Of a stretch of DNA of 15,297 nt, positions 6,914 to 13,566 are shown one piece after another. Origin of the DNA: Serpentinimonas sp. Lineage in GTDB: Bacteria; Pseudomonadota; Gammaproteobacteria; Burkholderiales; Burkholderiaceae_C. The DNA is taken from positions 1-15,297 of the forward strand of contig JALOSG010000041.1 in the NCBI GenBank assembly GCA_025458665.1. Direction: 5' to 3'. Both the position numbers and the translations under genes were made by a program. The notes below the pieces were generated by a model. That model was given only the letters and a program-made list of their open reading frames with translations. It made no database searches and had not been told where the DNA came from. The first letter of the stretch is position 1. Every line of letters begins with the position of its first letter.

Positions 6914-9057
6914 GTTTTGGTCTCCAACAAACGGGTCCGCAAGAACTGGAAATCGCGGTCATTGTCCATCAGCTTGCGGTTGGTGGACATGGCCATGGTG
7001 GCCTTGACGTTCTCGGTGTCCTGACCTTCTGCAGGGGGGGCCAACCAGATCCAGAGGCGCTTTTCGCGCACGTAGAGCATGGCAAAAACACCGATGATGA
7101 GCAGCAGGCAGCCGAAGTAAACAATGGACTGTCCGGGGGCGCGGGCCACCTGGAACACGCTGGCTTGCACATGCTCGAAATCTTCCAGCTTGAAGGTCAG
7201 CGGCGCGGGGTAATAGAACGAATCGCTCAAGCTCAGGACTGCCAGCGTCATGAACCCGGCGGTGGCATCGCTGCGCTCGGCCGGAGCGAGTCCGGCGCGC
7301 TCCCGGCTGAGTTGCAGGAGTTCGAACAATGTGCCGTTCAGGATGCGCAGCAAAACCTCACCGGCTCGCTCCCGCTCCTGCGGAGGCACGTTGACTTCCA
7401 TGAACGCGGAGACCGCCTGCAGTCCGCCGAGAGTCTCCATGCCTGCCGTGCGGGGCAGATCGGCCATGGTACTGTCCTGCCCGGCGAACAGGTCGATGGC
7501 GCGCATGGCCGAAACGCTCAGGGCCTCCATCAGTTCAGGACGCTGCGGATCGGTGGAGGACGCCACGTAGCGCTTCACGGCCTCGGCGCGCAGGGAGGGG
7601 TCGGCCAGCGCGGAGCGAAGACGGATGAAGCCGTCGATGCTGTCCTGTTCGTCCGCTGGTATCCGGAGAAAACGGAACGGCTCGGACGGGACCTCACGCA
7701 CACCGAGGAGGAACATGCGGTTGCCGTCGATGTCTGTGGGGAGCATGTAGTTGTGGTACTCCACCGCCTGCCCGGATGCGTCGCGCAGCTTGTACATGAC
7801 GCTGGGACCCACATTGCGCAACTCACGGTGGGTCACGGTTTTGTGCGCAGAGCCCAGCCGCGCCTCGATCGACTGGCGCAGGTCTACGCGGCGAACATCG
7901 ACTTCACCGACATCCGGGGCGTCGAAGTTTTCCACATTGATGACCCGCAGGCCAGTGAATTCGAGGGTGAGTTGCTCGTCCCCGTTGCTCAGCGAGGTGC
8001 TTTCTCCTACGCGCCCCTCCACCAGAAAAGGGTTGGTGGACGCACCCATCGGAAGGGCGCGCAGTTTCAACAGAGAGCCGCCGTCGTCGAAGCTGGACTG
8101 GTAAATATTGATCCCCCTGTGGCTCACTGGTGCATTGACCTCGACACGGGCCTCCTTGCGCTCACCGGTATATCGGTCGTGGATGACGATATCGCTGGCG
8201 AACAACTTGGGCATTCCGGTGTCGTAGTACTCCACGATGAAGCGCTTGAGTTCCACATCGAAAGGCAATTCCTGCAGGACCACACCCGTGGGCTGGGCCA
8301 GGATAGCGGTGCCGGACTGGGTGCCCTCGGTCACCAGAAGGTTGCCGCGGAAGGTGGGGTTGCGGTCACTCAACCGGTACTGCTCGGGGACATCGGCAAT
8401 CATTCCACCGCCGGTGAACACGGCTTTGTCGTTCAGCCACATCTGCGCGCGCACCATCATGTCGCCATCGAGCAGTGCGCCCACACAGATCAACACGATG
8501 GCGCTGTGCGCTGCAATGTAGCCCAGCTTGTTGGAAGCGCCCGTCTTGGCCGCCACCATCCAGCCGGTGCCATCGGGTGTGTCGCGGCGCTGCAATTTCA
8601 CTTTCCAGCCCGACGAGGCCAGAGTCTGGCCCATGCGCTGCGCTGCGGCTTCACCGCTTTCGGCGAGAACCACTTCGGCCTTGTGCGGAAAGGCTTTGAG
8701 ACTCTGCTCGCGGATGTTTTCCTTGAAGATCTTGAGATCGGCCAGGATTTTTGGTGTGTTGCGCACGATGCACAACGAGGTGCTGACCACCAGAAAGGCC
8801 AGGATCAGCAGGAACCACCAGGCGCTGTAAACGGAGAACAGCTGAACCGCACCGAACACCTCGGTCCAGAACGGACCGAACTGGTTGACGTAGTTGTTGA
8901 TGGGCTGGTGCTGCTGCAGCACCGTTCCGATGACCGAAGCGATACAGATGACGGTGAGCAGCGAAATGGCGAACCGCATGGAAGAGAGCAGTTCGACCCA
9001 GTTGCGCAGGTGCTGCGATCCCTTGCTCAGTTCAATCCCGGAGGTGGAAACACTCAT
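6910..9057 (-). CDS. resB: Cytochrome c biogenesis protein ResB (Ccs1)
   Basis: This is the partner of CcsB in the system II cytochrome c synthetase. It holds the apocytochrome and shares the haem channel. From ATG 9057 it has 715 residues. Two transmembrane segments lie near the N-terminus (around residues 28-48 and 74-98) and a third near 178-195 containing the conserved H184 (YIAAHSA). A large periplasmic domain follows, and a last membrane helix ending in VREKRLWIWL lies close to the C-terminus, as in other ResB proteins. The frame is open to a TTG at 9075, but that codon lies in the T-tract of a terminator hairpin, so ATG 9057 is the better start. The ATGA overlap with ccsB shows cotranscription. 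Together with cytochrome c4 just upstream, this makes a cytochrome c neighbourhood. Confidence 0.95.
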   Translation of the reverse strand: MSVSTSGIELSKGSQHLRNWVELLSSMRFAISLLTVICIASVIGTVLQQHQPINNYVNQFGPFWTEVFGAVQLFSVYSAWWFLLILAFLVVSTSLCIVRNTPKILADLKIFKENIREQSLKAFPHKAEVVLAESGEAAAQRMGQTLASSGWKVKLQRRDTPDGTGWMVAAKTGASNKLGYIAAHSAIVLICVGALLDGDMMVRAQMWLNDKAVFTGGGMIADVPEQYRLSDRNPTFRGNLLVTEGTQSGTAILAQPTGVVLQELPFDVELKRFIVEYYDTGMPKLFASDIVIHDRYTGERKEARVEVNAPVSHRGINIYQSSFDDGGSLLKLRALPMGASTNPFLVEGRVGESTSLSNGDEQLTLEFTGLRVINVENFDAPDVGEVDVRRVDLRQSIEARLGSAHKTVTHRELRNVGPSVMYKLRDASGQAVEYHNYMLPTDIDGNRMFLLGVREVPSEPFRFLRIPADEQDSIDGFIRLRSALADPSLRAEAVKRYVASSTDPQRPELMEALSVSAMRAIDLFAGQDSTMADLPRTAGMETLGGLQAVSAFMEVNVPPQERERAGEVLLRILNGTLFELLQLSRERAGLAPAERSDATAGFMTLAVLSLSDSFYYPAPLTFKLEDFEHVQASVFQVARAPGQSIVYFGCLLLIIGVFAMLYVREKRLWIWLAPPAEGQDTENVKATMAMSTNRKLMDNDRDFQFLRTRLLETKT

Positions 9058-9073
9058 ATTGGCTGCTTCATGC

Positions 9074-9101
9074 AAAAAAGGCAGGCTGTTCAGGCCTGCC
9101 T
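9074..9101 (-). terminator. Intrinsic terminator hairpin immediately upstream of resB
   Basis: On the minus strand, AGGCAGGC (9101-9094) pairs perfectly with GCCTGCCT (9086-9079) around the loop CTGAACA, followed by TTTTT (9078-9074). This is a strong rho-independent terminator by shape. It lies 138 bases after the cytochrome c4 stop and only 16 bases before the resB ATG. It may end the c4 transcript, act as an attenuator of resB-ccsB, or both. Confidence 0.85.
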
Positions 9102-9117
9102 CAATGGGTGCTCAATG
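9100..9117. repeat. Direct repeat CTCAATG x2, 11-bp period
   Basis: CTCAATG occurs at 9100-9106 and 9111-9117, with centres 11 bp apart, about one helical turn, directly upstream (minus-strand sense) of the resB hairpin. Such spacing is common for tandem binding sites of a dimeric regulator, but two seven-base copies are weak evidence. Confidence 0.25.
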
Positions 9118-9210
9118 CACGCGGTGATTTCCAGCTTGGAACTTCCCGCTCAGACGCCGTGGAGGCGTATTTTGAACCCAAATATCAATCGCTGCTTATA
9201 AATCAGCAAG

Positions 9211-9228
9211 CCCTTGCGGGAACAAGGG
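9211..9228 (-). terminator. Hairpin just after the cytochrome c4 stop
   Basis: CCCTTG (9211-9216) and CAAGGG (9223-9228) pair around a six-base loop, ten bases downstream of the c4 stop. On the minus strand it is followed by CTTGCTGATTT, without a proper T-run. It could stabilise the c4 mRNA 3' end or be a weak terminator. Confidence 0.3.
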
Positions 9229-9238
9229 GTTGGCCGGA

Positions 9239-9853
9239 TCAGCGAAGACCGGCGATGAAATCGGAAACCGCGTCAATTTCGGCGTCGGTCATGTACTGCG
9301 CGATGTGGGTCATCTGCAGGTTGTTGTTGCGTTCGCCAGAACGGAACGCACGCAGCTGGGCGGCGGTGTACTCGGCATGCTGGCCGCCCAGGCGGGGGTA
9401 CTGGGCGGGAATACCAGCGCCATTGGGCGAGTGGCAAGCCATGCAGGCAGCGATTTTCCGGTCGGCGATGCCGCCACGGTAAATCTTCTCGCCCAGCTCG
9501 ATGGTTTCCTTGTTCTGGGCGAAGCCGGGCGTCTTCTTCTGGGACGCCAGCCAGTAGGAAATGTCGATCATGTCCTGGTCGGACAGGCCAGCGGCGAAAC
9601 CGGCCATGATGGCGTTGGCACGCTTGCCCGACTTGTATTCGCGCAACTGCTTGATGAGGTACTCGGGATGCTGCTGCGCCAGCTTGGGGTTGGCAGCGGT
9701 GGAGGAGTTGCCATCGGCCCCATGGCAGGCCACACACACGCCGCCGTAGAGTTCCGCACCCCTGCGCAAGTCGGGCTGGGCGGGCTGTGCCTGGACAGTG
9801 ACGGACAGGGTGGCCAGCGCCAGAGCGCCGATGAGAGGGGCAAACAGTTTCAT
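9239..9853 (-). CDS. Dihaem cytochrome c4
   Basis: This periplasmic dihaem electron carrier delivers electrons from the bc1 complex to terminal oxidases, typically cbb3. Start ATG 9853 gives 204 residues with a clean Sec signal peptide (KLFAPLIGALALATLSVTVQA, cleaved near residue 22). Two CxxCH haem sites are present: CVACH with C40/C43/H44 and CMACH with C137/C140/H141. Candidate axial methionines are M83 and M181. The duplicated two-domain layout is the class I c4 signature. A longer frame runs to 9940 but would bury the signal peptide behind 29 residues, so it is rejected. The gene lies upstream of resB-ccsB, whose products attach its haems. Divergent yihA begins 137 bases away. Confidence 0.94.
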   Translation of the reverse strand: MKLFAPLIGALALATLSVTVQAQPAQPDLRRGAELYGGVCVACHGADGNSSTAANPKLAQQHPEYLIKQLREYKSGKRANAIMAGFAAGLSDQDMIDISYWLASQKKTPGFAQNKETIELGEKIYRGGIADRKIAACMACHSPNGAGIPAQYPRLGGQHAEYTAAQLRAFRSGERNNNLQMTHIAQYMTDAEIDAVSDFIAGLR

Positions 9854-9908
9854 AGCGTGTTTGAAGTGCGTCGGGTTACGATGGGCTACCATGGGATGCG
9901 CGTCGCGA

Positions 9909-9924
9909 GGGTGGGTTTCCACCC
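9909..9924. promoter_or_regulatory. Perfect dyad in the c4-yihA divergent intergenic region
   Basis: GGGTGG (9909-9914) and CCACCC (9919-9924) form a perfect six-base inverted repeat around GTTT, 56 bases upstream of the c4 start codon and 67 bases upstream of yihA. It could be an operator or an mRNA leader hairpin for c4. No clear -10/-35 pair was found beside it, so its role is open. Confidence 0.3.
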
Positions 9925-9990
9925 CTGAGCACAGGCCCACACCACATCAACTCCCCGATTTTACAGCGCATCGCATGGCGGGCGTGATTT

Positions 9991-10728
9991 ATGACTTCTG
10001 ATGCCCCCCTGAAACCGTCGGCTCCGCGTCCCGACGCGGCACAAGTGAAGCTGGCGCACGGCTGGCTGCACACCGCCCGTTTTCTCACCACCGCCCCTCA
10101 ACTGCAACACCTGCCCGCGCTGGACATGCCGGAAATTGCCTTCGTGGGGCGCTCGAATGCGGGCAAGTCCACCTGCATCAACACCATGACACAGCAAAAA
10201 CGCCTGGCGTTTGCCTCCAAAACACCGGGGCGCACACAGAGCATCAACCTGTTCGCGCTGGGCAAGCAGGGAGCGGTGGACGCGGTGCTGGCCGACCTGC
10301 CCGGCTATGGCTACGCAGCCGTGCCGCGCGAAGCGAAACTGCGCTGGCAGCGGGTGATGGGCAACTACCTGCTGACGCGCCCCAACCTGCGCGGCGTGGT
10401 GTTGCTGTGTGACCCCCGCCACGGCCTGACCGAGCTGGACGATATCTTGCTGGAGGTGATACGCCCCCGTGTGGAGCAGGGCATGAAGTTCCTGCTGCTC
10501 CTGACCAAAGCCGACAAGCTGACCCGGGCCGAGGCGAACAAGGCGCTGTCCATTGCGCGACTGCAAGCTGCCGGTGGCGAGGTGAAACTCTTTTCGGCCC
10601 TGAAGAAGCAGGGTCTGGACGACGTAGCCCTGTGGCTGTGGGAACTGACGCGAGAGCACCAGCCAGTCCCGCCCATGGCCGAATTGGTACCCCCCACGGA
10701 GGGAGCCGGGCCAGACGCCGTCAACTGA
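9991..10728 (+). CDS. yihA: Ribosome biogenesis GTP-binding protein YihA/EngB (YsxC)
   Basis: This is an essential TrmE-Era-EngA-EngB-Septin family GTPase needed for maturation of the large ribosomal subunit in the cytosol. All GTPase motifs are visible in the 245-residue protein: G1 P-loop GRSNAGKS (residues 53-60), G3 DLPGYG starting at D102, G4 TKAD (172-175) and G5 SALK. The TPGRTQ segment supplies the G2 threonine. The family is usually 195-215 residues; this one has an N-terminal lead of about 25 residues and a polar C-terminal tail. The start ATG 9991 has only a weak Shine-Dalgarno. It is divergent from cytochrome c4 and followed after nine bases by the alpha/beta hydrolase gene. Confidence 0.96.
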   Translation: MTSDAPLKPSAPRPDAAQVKLAHGWLHTARFLTTAPQLQHLPALDMPEIAFVGRSNAGKSTCINTMTQQKRLAFASKTPGRTQSINLFALGKQGAVDAVLADLPGYGYAAVPREAKLRWQRVMGNYLLTRPNLRGVVLLCDPRHGLTELDDILLEVIRPRVEQGMKFLLLLTKADKLTRAEANKALSIARLQAAGGEVKLFSALKKQGLDDVALWLWELTREHQPVPPMAELVPPTEGAGPDAVN

Positions 10729-10737
10729 AAGACGACT

Positions 10738-11676
10738 ATGCCTGCCCTGCCCACTGGTATTGAAGAGTTCGAAGCCCGCCTCCCGCATGGCATCACGCTG
10801 AACTGCCGTGCCGCGGGGCCGGCCAGCGGCCCAGTCTTGCTTTTTCTGCATGGCTTTCCGGAGGCGGCATTTGTGTGGGACGACGTGCTGCGGTTCTTCT
10901 CCCTGGCCGAGCACGGTGGCTACCGCTGCGTGGCGCCGAACTTGCGCGGATTCGAGCGTTCCAGCAGCCCCGCCGATGTGGCGGCCTACCGGGCCAGGCA
11001 CCTGATGCAGGACGTGCTGGCGCTGACAGAGCAGATCACTTCGGGCAGCCCGACCCCGGGAAAACTGACGGCGCTGGTGGCGCACGACTGGGGCGGTGCG
11101 GTAGCCTGGAACGTGGCAGCCACCGAGGCACACCGGATGCAACGGCTGGTCATCATCAACTCGCCGCATCCGGGCACCTTTCTCAGGGAACTGATGCATT
11201 CGCCCGCGCAACAGGCAGCGAGTGCCTACATGAACGCCCTGGCGCAGCCGGGTGCAGAAGTGCGTCTGGCCGCCAACGATTTCCAGAAAATGTGGGGATT
11301 TTTCTCCAGCGAATGGGCAGGCCCGATGCCAGAGACCTGGCTGACGCCGGAAGTGAAGCAACAGTACCGCGACGTGTGGAGCCTGGGCCTGACCGGCGGA
11401 CTGAACTATTACCGCGCCTCCCCGCTGCGCCCGCCCACCGAGGCCGATGCGGCGGTACAGGCCGTGACGCTACCCCCGGAGTTGCTGCGCGTGGAGTTGC
11501 CCACTCTGGTGATCTGGGGCGAACAAGACCGCGCCCTGCTGCCCAGCCTGCTGGATGGTCTGGAGACTTACGTACCGCAGCTTCAGGTGGCGCGCCTGCC
11601 AGACGCCTCCCACTGGGTGATCCATGAGCAGCCAGACCGCGTGTGCGCCCTGATATCGGATTTTCTGGCTCAGTAA
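10738..11676 (+). CDS. Alpha/beta hydrolase, epoxide-hydrolase-like
   Basis: This is a cytosolic alpha/beta-fold hydrolase of 312 residues with no signal peptide. The oxyanion-hole motif HGFPE begins at H38. The nucleophile elbow is HDWGG with aspartate D117 rather than serine, which points to the epoxide hydrolase/haloalkane dehalogenase branch. A cap region lies between about residues 140 and 235, with a GGLNYYR segment resembling the tyrosine motif that activates the epoxide. The acid is likely D264 (WGEQD) and the base H292 (DASHW). The substrate cannot be read from the sequence. It starts nine bases after yihA and is probably cotranscribed. Its last seven bases overlap the end of the convergent lpxL gene. 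Fluoroacetate or haloalkane dehalogenase activity remains possible, but epoxide hydrolase fits the tyrosines best. Confidence 0.9.
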   Translation: MPALPTGIEEFEARLPHGITLNCRAAGPASGPVLLFLHGFPEAAFVWDDVLRFFSLAEHGGYRCVAPNLRGFERSSSPADVAAYRARHLMQDVLALTEQITSGSPTPGKLTALVAHDWGGAVAWNVAATEAHRMQRLVIINSPHPGTFLRELMHSPAQQAASAYMNALAQPGAEVRLAANDFQKMWGFFSSEWAGPMPETWLTPEVKQQYRDVWSLGLTGGLNYYRASPLRPPTEADAAVQAVTLPPELLRVELPTLVIWGEQDRALLPSLLDGLETYVPQLQVARLPDASHWVIHEQPDRVCALISDFLAQ

Positions 11677-12581
11677 AAGGAAGCCTCTCCGGGCGGGCGG
11701 GTCTTGAAGCGTTTGTGCACCCAGTAATACTGTTCGGGGTGCTGGCGGACCATGTGCTCCAGTTGCTGGTTCATGAAATTCACATCGGCCTGCAAGTCCT
11801 TGGTGGGGTAACCGGCCCAGGCTGGCCAGATGCGTACCTCTACCCCGCCGGGGACGATGCGGGTGGTGACCGGTACCACGGCGGCGCGGCCCAGTTGCGC
11901 GAAGCGCGGCAACGAAGTGAGTGTGGCCGCCTGCACCCCGAAAAAAGGCGCAAACACCGAATCGCGCAGGCCGTGGTCCATGTCGGGCAGCAGGTACAGC
12001 GGCTTGCCGGCACGCAGGGCAGCCACCATGGGCTTGGCGCCGTCGCGCTTTTCCACGATGTGCGGATGGCCAAAGCGGCTGCGGCCCTGGGCCATCCAGC
12101 GGTCTACCTCGGGGTTGAGCTGCTCGGCGTAAATGCCGCAGAACTCCCGCTCCAGGTGGGCGGTGATGCCCGTCCAGCCGGCGTCCATGCCCACAAAGTG
12201 GGGGGCAAACAGCACGGCGGTGGGCAACGCTTTCAGGGCATCCACCTCGCCCACCAGCGTGATGCGCTGGCGCACCACGGCAGGGCGACCCTCCCAGAGC
12301 CAGCTGCGGTCGAGCCAGGCCTGGGCGAAGTACACAAAGTGGCGGCGTATGGCGGCCTGGGCCTGCGCCTGGGTCTGGTCGGGGAAACACAGGCGCCAGT
12401 TGGTGAGCGCTATGCGCCGCCGCCGGCCTGCGAGTGCGTGCAGCACCGTGCCCAGCAGCCAGCCCAGGGCACGCACCCAGGGCAAGGGCAAGCGGGCCAG
12501 CACGCGCATGAAACCCAGCCCCAGCACGCTGGGCCAGTGGCGGCGCGCTGCGGCGCTGGCGGGATTGGCAGGATCGGTCAT
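11670..12581 (-). CDS. lpxL: Lipid A biosynthesis acyltransferase, LpxL/HtrB family (HX4D copy)
   Basis: This inner-membrane acyltransferase adds a secondary acyl chain from acyl-ACP to a Kdo-lipid A precursor, facing the cytosol. ATG 12581 gives 303 residues. The catalytic HX4D motif is HFVGMD (H128, D133), preceded by a hydrophobic N-terminal helix around residues 33-50 and a basic RRRR patch at 53-56. The C-terminal half has the conserved Arg/Trp-rich PEQYYWVHKRFK segment. It follows a paralogous acyltransferase by seven bases; see the 11-bp duplication at the junction. The start has no Shine-Dalgarno, consistent with coupling. The precise acyl position and chain cannot be assigned from sequence, so the symbol is a family-level call. 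Confidence 0.88.
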   Translation of the reverse strand: MTDPANPASAAARRHWPSVLGLGFMRVLARLPLPWVRALGWLLGTVLHALAGRRRRIALTNWRLCFPDQTQAQAQAAIRRHFVYFAQAWLDRSWLWEGRPAVVRQRITLVGEVDALKALPTAVLFAPHFVGMDAGWTGITAHLEREFCGIYAEQLNPEVDRWMAQGRSRFGHPHIVEKRDGAKPMVAALRAGKPLYLLPDMDHGLRDSVFAPFFGVQAATLTSLPRFAQLGRAAVVPVTTRIVPGGVEVRIWPAWAGYPTKDLQADVNFMNQQLEHMVRQHPEQYYWVHKRFKTRPPGEASFY

Positions 12582-12597
12582 GTCTGGGTCATGTCTG
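12576..12597. repeat. Perfect 11-bp tandem duplication at the acyltransferase/lpxL junction
   Basis: GGTCATGTCTG is repeated exactly at 12576-12586 and 12587-12597. On the minus strand, the first copy read contains the upstream gene's stop TGA (12591-12589) and the second contains the lpxL start ATG (12581-12579). A single copy would give the usual ATGA stop/start overlap. Confidence 0.9.
12578..12592 (-). other. Four-codon relay ORF (MTQT) between the two acyltransferase genes
   Basis: ATG at 12592-12590 overlaps the upstream acyltransferase stop as ATGA, encodes Met-Thr-Gln-Thr, and ends with TGA at 12580-12578, which itself overlaps the lpxL ATG (12581-12579) as ATGA. It is a by-product of the 11-bp duplication. 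It may pass terminating ribosomes from one gene to the next. No independent peptide function is claimed. Confidence 0.45.
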
Positions 12598-13449
12598 GCG
12601 CGGCGCCTTGTAGCGCGCATAGCCCCACAGATACTGCTGCGGACAACGGCGGATGACGGCCTCCATGGCCGCATTGACCTGCTCGGCGGCGCGCTGGGGT
12701 TCGGTGCTGAGCGGCCCACCCAGCAGGCGTTCCAGCGGTTCCACATGCACCAGAAAGCCACGGCCAGCGGGCAGGCGCTCGCCCCAGGCCACCAACAGGG
12801 AGACTTGCCCATCCTTGCCCACCTGCGCCAGACGCGAAGACAGGGTCATGGTGTAGGCGGGTTGCCCGAAGAACGGGGCCCACACCCCCATGCCTGCGGG
12901 GGGCACCTGGTCGGGGAGCAGGCCCACGGCATCGCCGTGTTTGAGCGCCTGCATGAGCTGCTTCACACCCGCCAGCGTGGTGGGCGCGGCGCGCAGGCCC
13001 GGGCGTTGGCGCGCCTGCTCCAGCACGGGGCGCAGCGCGTCTTTGCGGGGCGGGCGGTACAGCACGGTCATGGGCCGCCCCTGGGGTGGCGCGCCAAAGC
13101 GCGCGGCGTAGGCCTGCGCAGTCACTTCAAAGCAGCCCATGTGCGGGGTGAGGAACAGCAAGCCCTGCCGGTGTTCCAGGGCCGCCTCGATATGGGCAGC
13201 GCCTTCCCAGCCCACCGGCACGGGCGGGCCGAACCACAGGCGTGGCAGTTCGGCCACCTGCTTGCCCGCTTCGCCCACCGAGGCCCAGCGCTCGGGGCCG
13301 GCAAGGCCCGCCAGCCGGGTGTGCTCGCGCCAGCGCCGCCGGTAGGCAGGCGATGCCAGCCAGGTGAGCCAGCCCAGCAGCCAGCCCAGCGCGTGCAGGG
13401 CAGACAGGGGCCAGCGGGCAAGCAGGCGCGACAGGGACAGGAGGGACAT
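12589..13449 (-). CDS. Lysophospholipid/lipid A acyltransferase family protein (HX4E copy)
   Basis: This is a second member of the LpxL/LpxM acyltransferase family, 286 residues from ATG 13449. It has a hydrophobic N-terminal segment (residues about 15-33), an Arg-rich patch, and the catalytic HX4E motif HMGCFE (H103, E108). The ending PQQYLWGYARYKAP is the family's conserved C-terminal block. It is clearly paralogous to the downstream gene but diverged: glutamate replaces aspartate in the motif. The pair may add two different secondary acyl chains (LpxL/LpxM-like), or one may act on another lipid such as ornithine lipid. A TTG at 13461 could extend it by four residues; neither start has a visible Shine-Dalgarno. 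It is first in its operon and divergent from metK. Confidence 0.9.
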   Translation of the reverse strand: MSLLSLSRLLARWPLSALHALGWLLGWLTWLASPAYRRRWREHTRLAGLAGPERWASVGEAGKQVAELPRLWFGPPVPVGWEGAAHIEAALEHRQGLLFLTPHMGCFEVTAQAYAARFGAPPQGRPMTVLYRPPRKDALRPVLEQARQRPGLRAAPTTLAGVKQLMQALKHGDAVGLLPDQVPPAGMGVWAPFFGQPAYTMTLSSRLAQVGKDGQVSLLVAWGERLPAGRGFLVHVEPLERLLGGPLSTEPQRAAEQVNAAMEAVIRRCPQQYLWGYARYKAPRQT

Positions 13450-13505
13450 GGGGGCAGGCAAGAATCAGCTGGGTGGTGGCTGGGGAGACCAAAGCGTAGA
13501 GGCCT

Positions 13506-13522
13506 AGAAGCGCAGAAGCGCT
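13506..13522. repeat. Tandem 8-mer and overlapping dyad upstream of the metK promoter
   Basis: AGAAGCGC occurs twice in tandem (13506-13513 and 13514-13521), and AGCGC-AGAA-GCGCT (13509-13522) is a perfect five-base inverted repeat. It ends ten bases before the metK -35, between two divergent genes, a suitable place for a regulator site. No known motif was recognised. Confidence 0.3.
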
Positions 13523-13532
13523 GCAGTGCCGG

Positions 13533-13560
13533 TTGAGGAAATCTGGAGTCGTTTTACAAT
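13533..13560 (+). promoter_or_regulatory. Sigma-70 promoter of metK
   Basis: TTGAGG (13533-13538) and TACAAT (13555-13560) are separated by 16 bases. Both hexamers are close to consensus, and this is the best promoter-like pair I found in the window. Transcription should start near 13566-13568, leaving a leader of about 105 bases before the metK ATG. Confidence 0.7.
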
Positions 13561-13566
13561 AAGGGC

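Noticed and set aside
5459..7024. Long plus-strand open frame (521 codons) opposite ccsB
   Set aside because: Antisense shadow of ccsB. It has no family motif, would begin inside the ccsB terminator, and is His/Gln-rich as expected for the complement of a membrane-protein gene.
9058..9075. TTG at 9075 as resB start
   Set aside because: It would start translation in the T-tract of the terminator hairpin with no Shine-Dalgarno. ATG 9057 fits the family N-terminus better.
6901..9201. Very long open frame on the plus strand (766 codons) across resB
   Set aside because: It mirrors the third-codon-position GC bias of resB on the other strand. The translation is His/Gln/Gly-rich with no recognisable domain, whereas the minus-strand product is a clear ResB.
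9854..9940. N-terminal extension of cytochrome c4 to 9940
   Set aside because: It would place 29 polar residues before an otherwise perfect Sec signal peptide beginning at ATG 9853.
9961..11361. Long minus-strand open frame (466 codons) opposite yihA and the hydrolase
   Set aside because: It runs across two well-supported plus-strand genes and their junction, with no recognisable motif.
12133..13536. Plus-strand open frame (467 codons) opposite the two acyltransferases
   Set aside because: Spans two genuine minus-strand genes plus the intergenic region and is Arg/Gln-rich without motifs.
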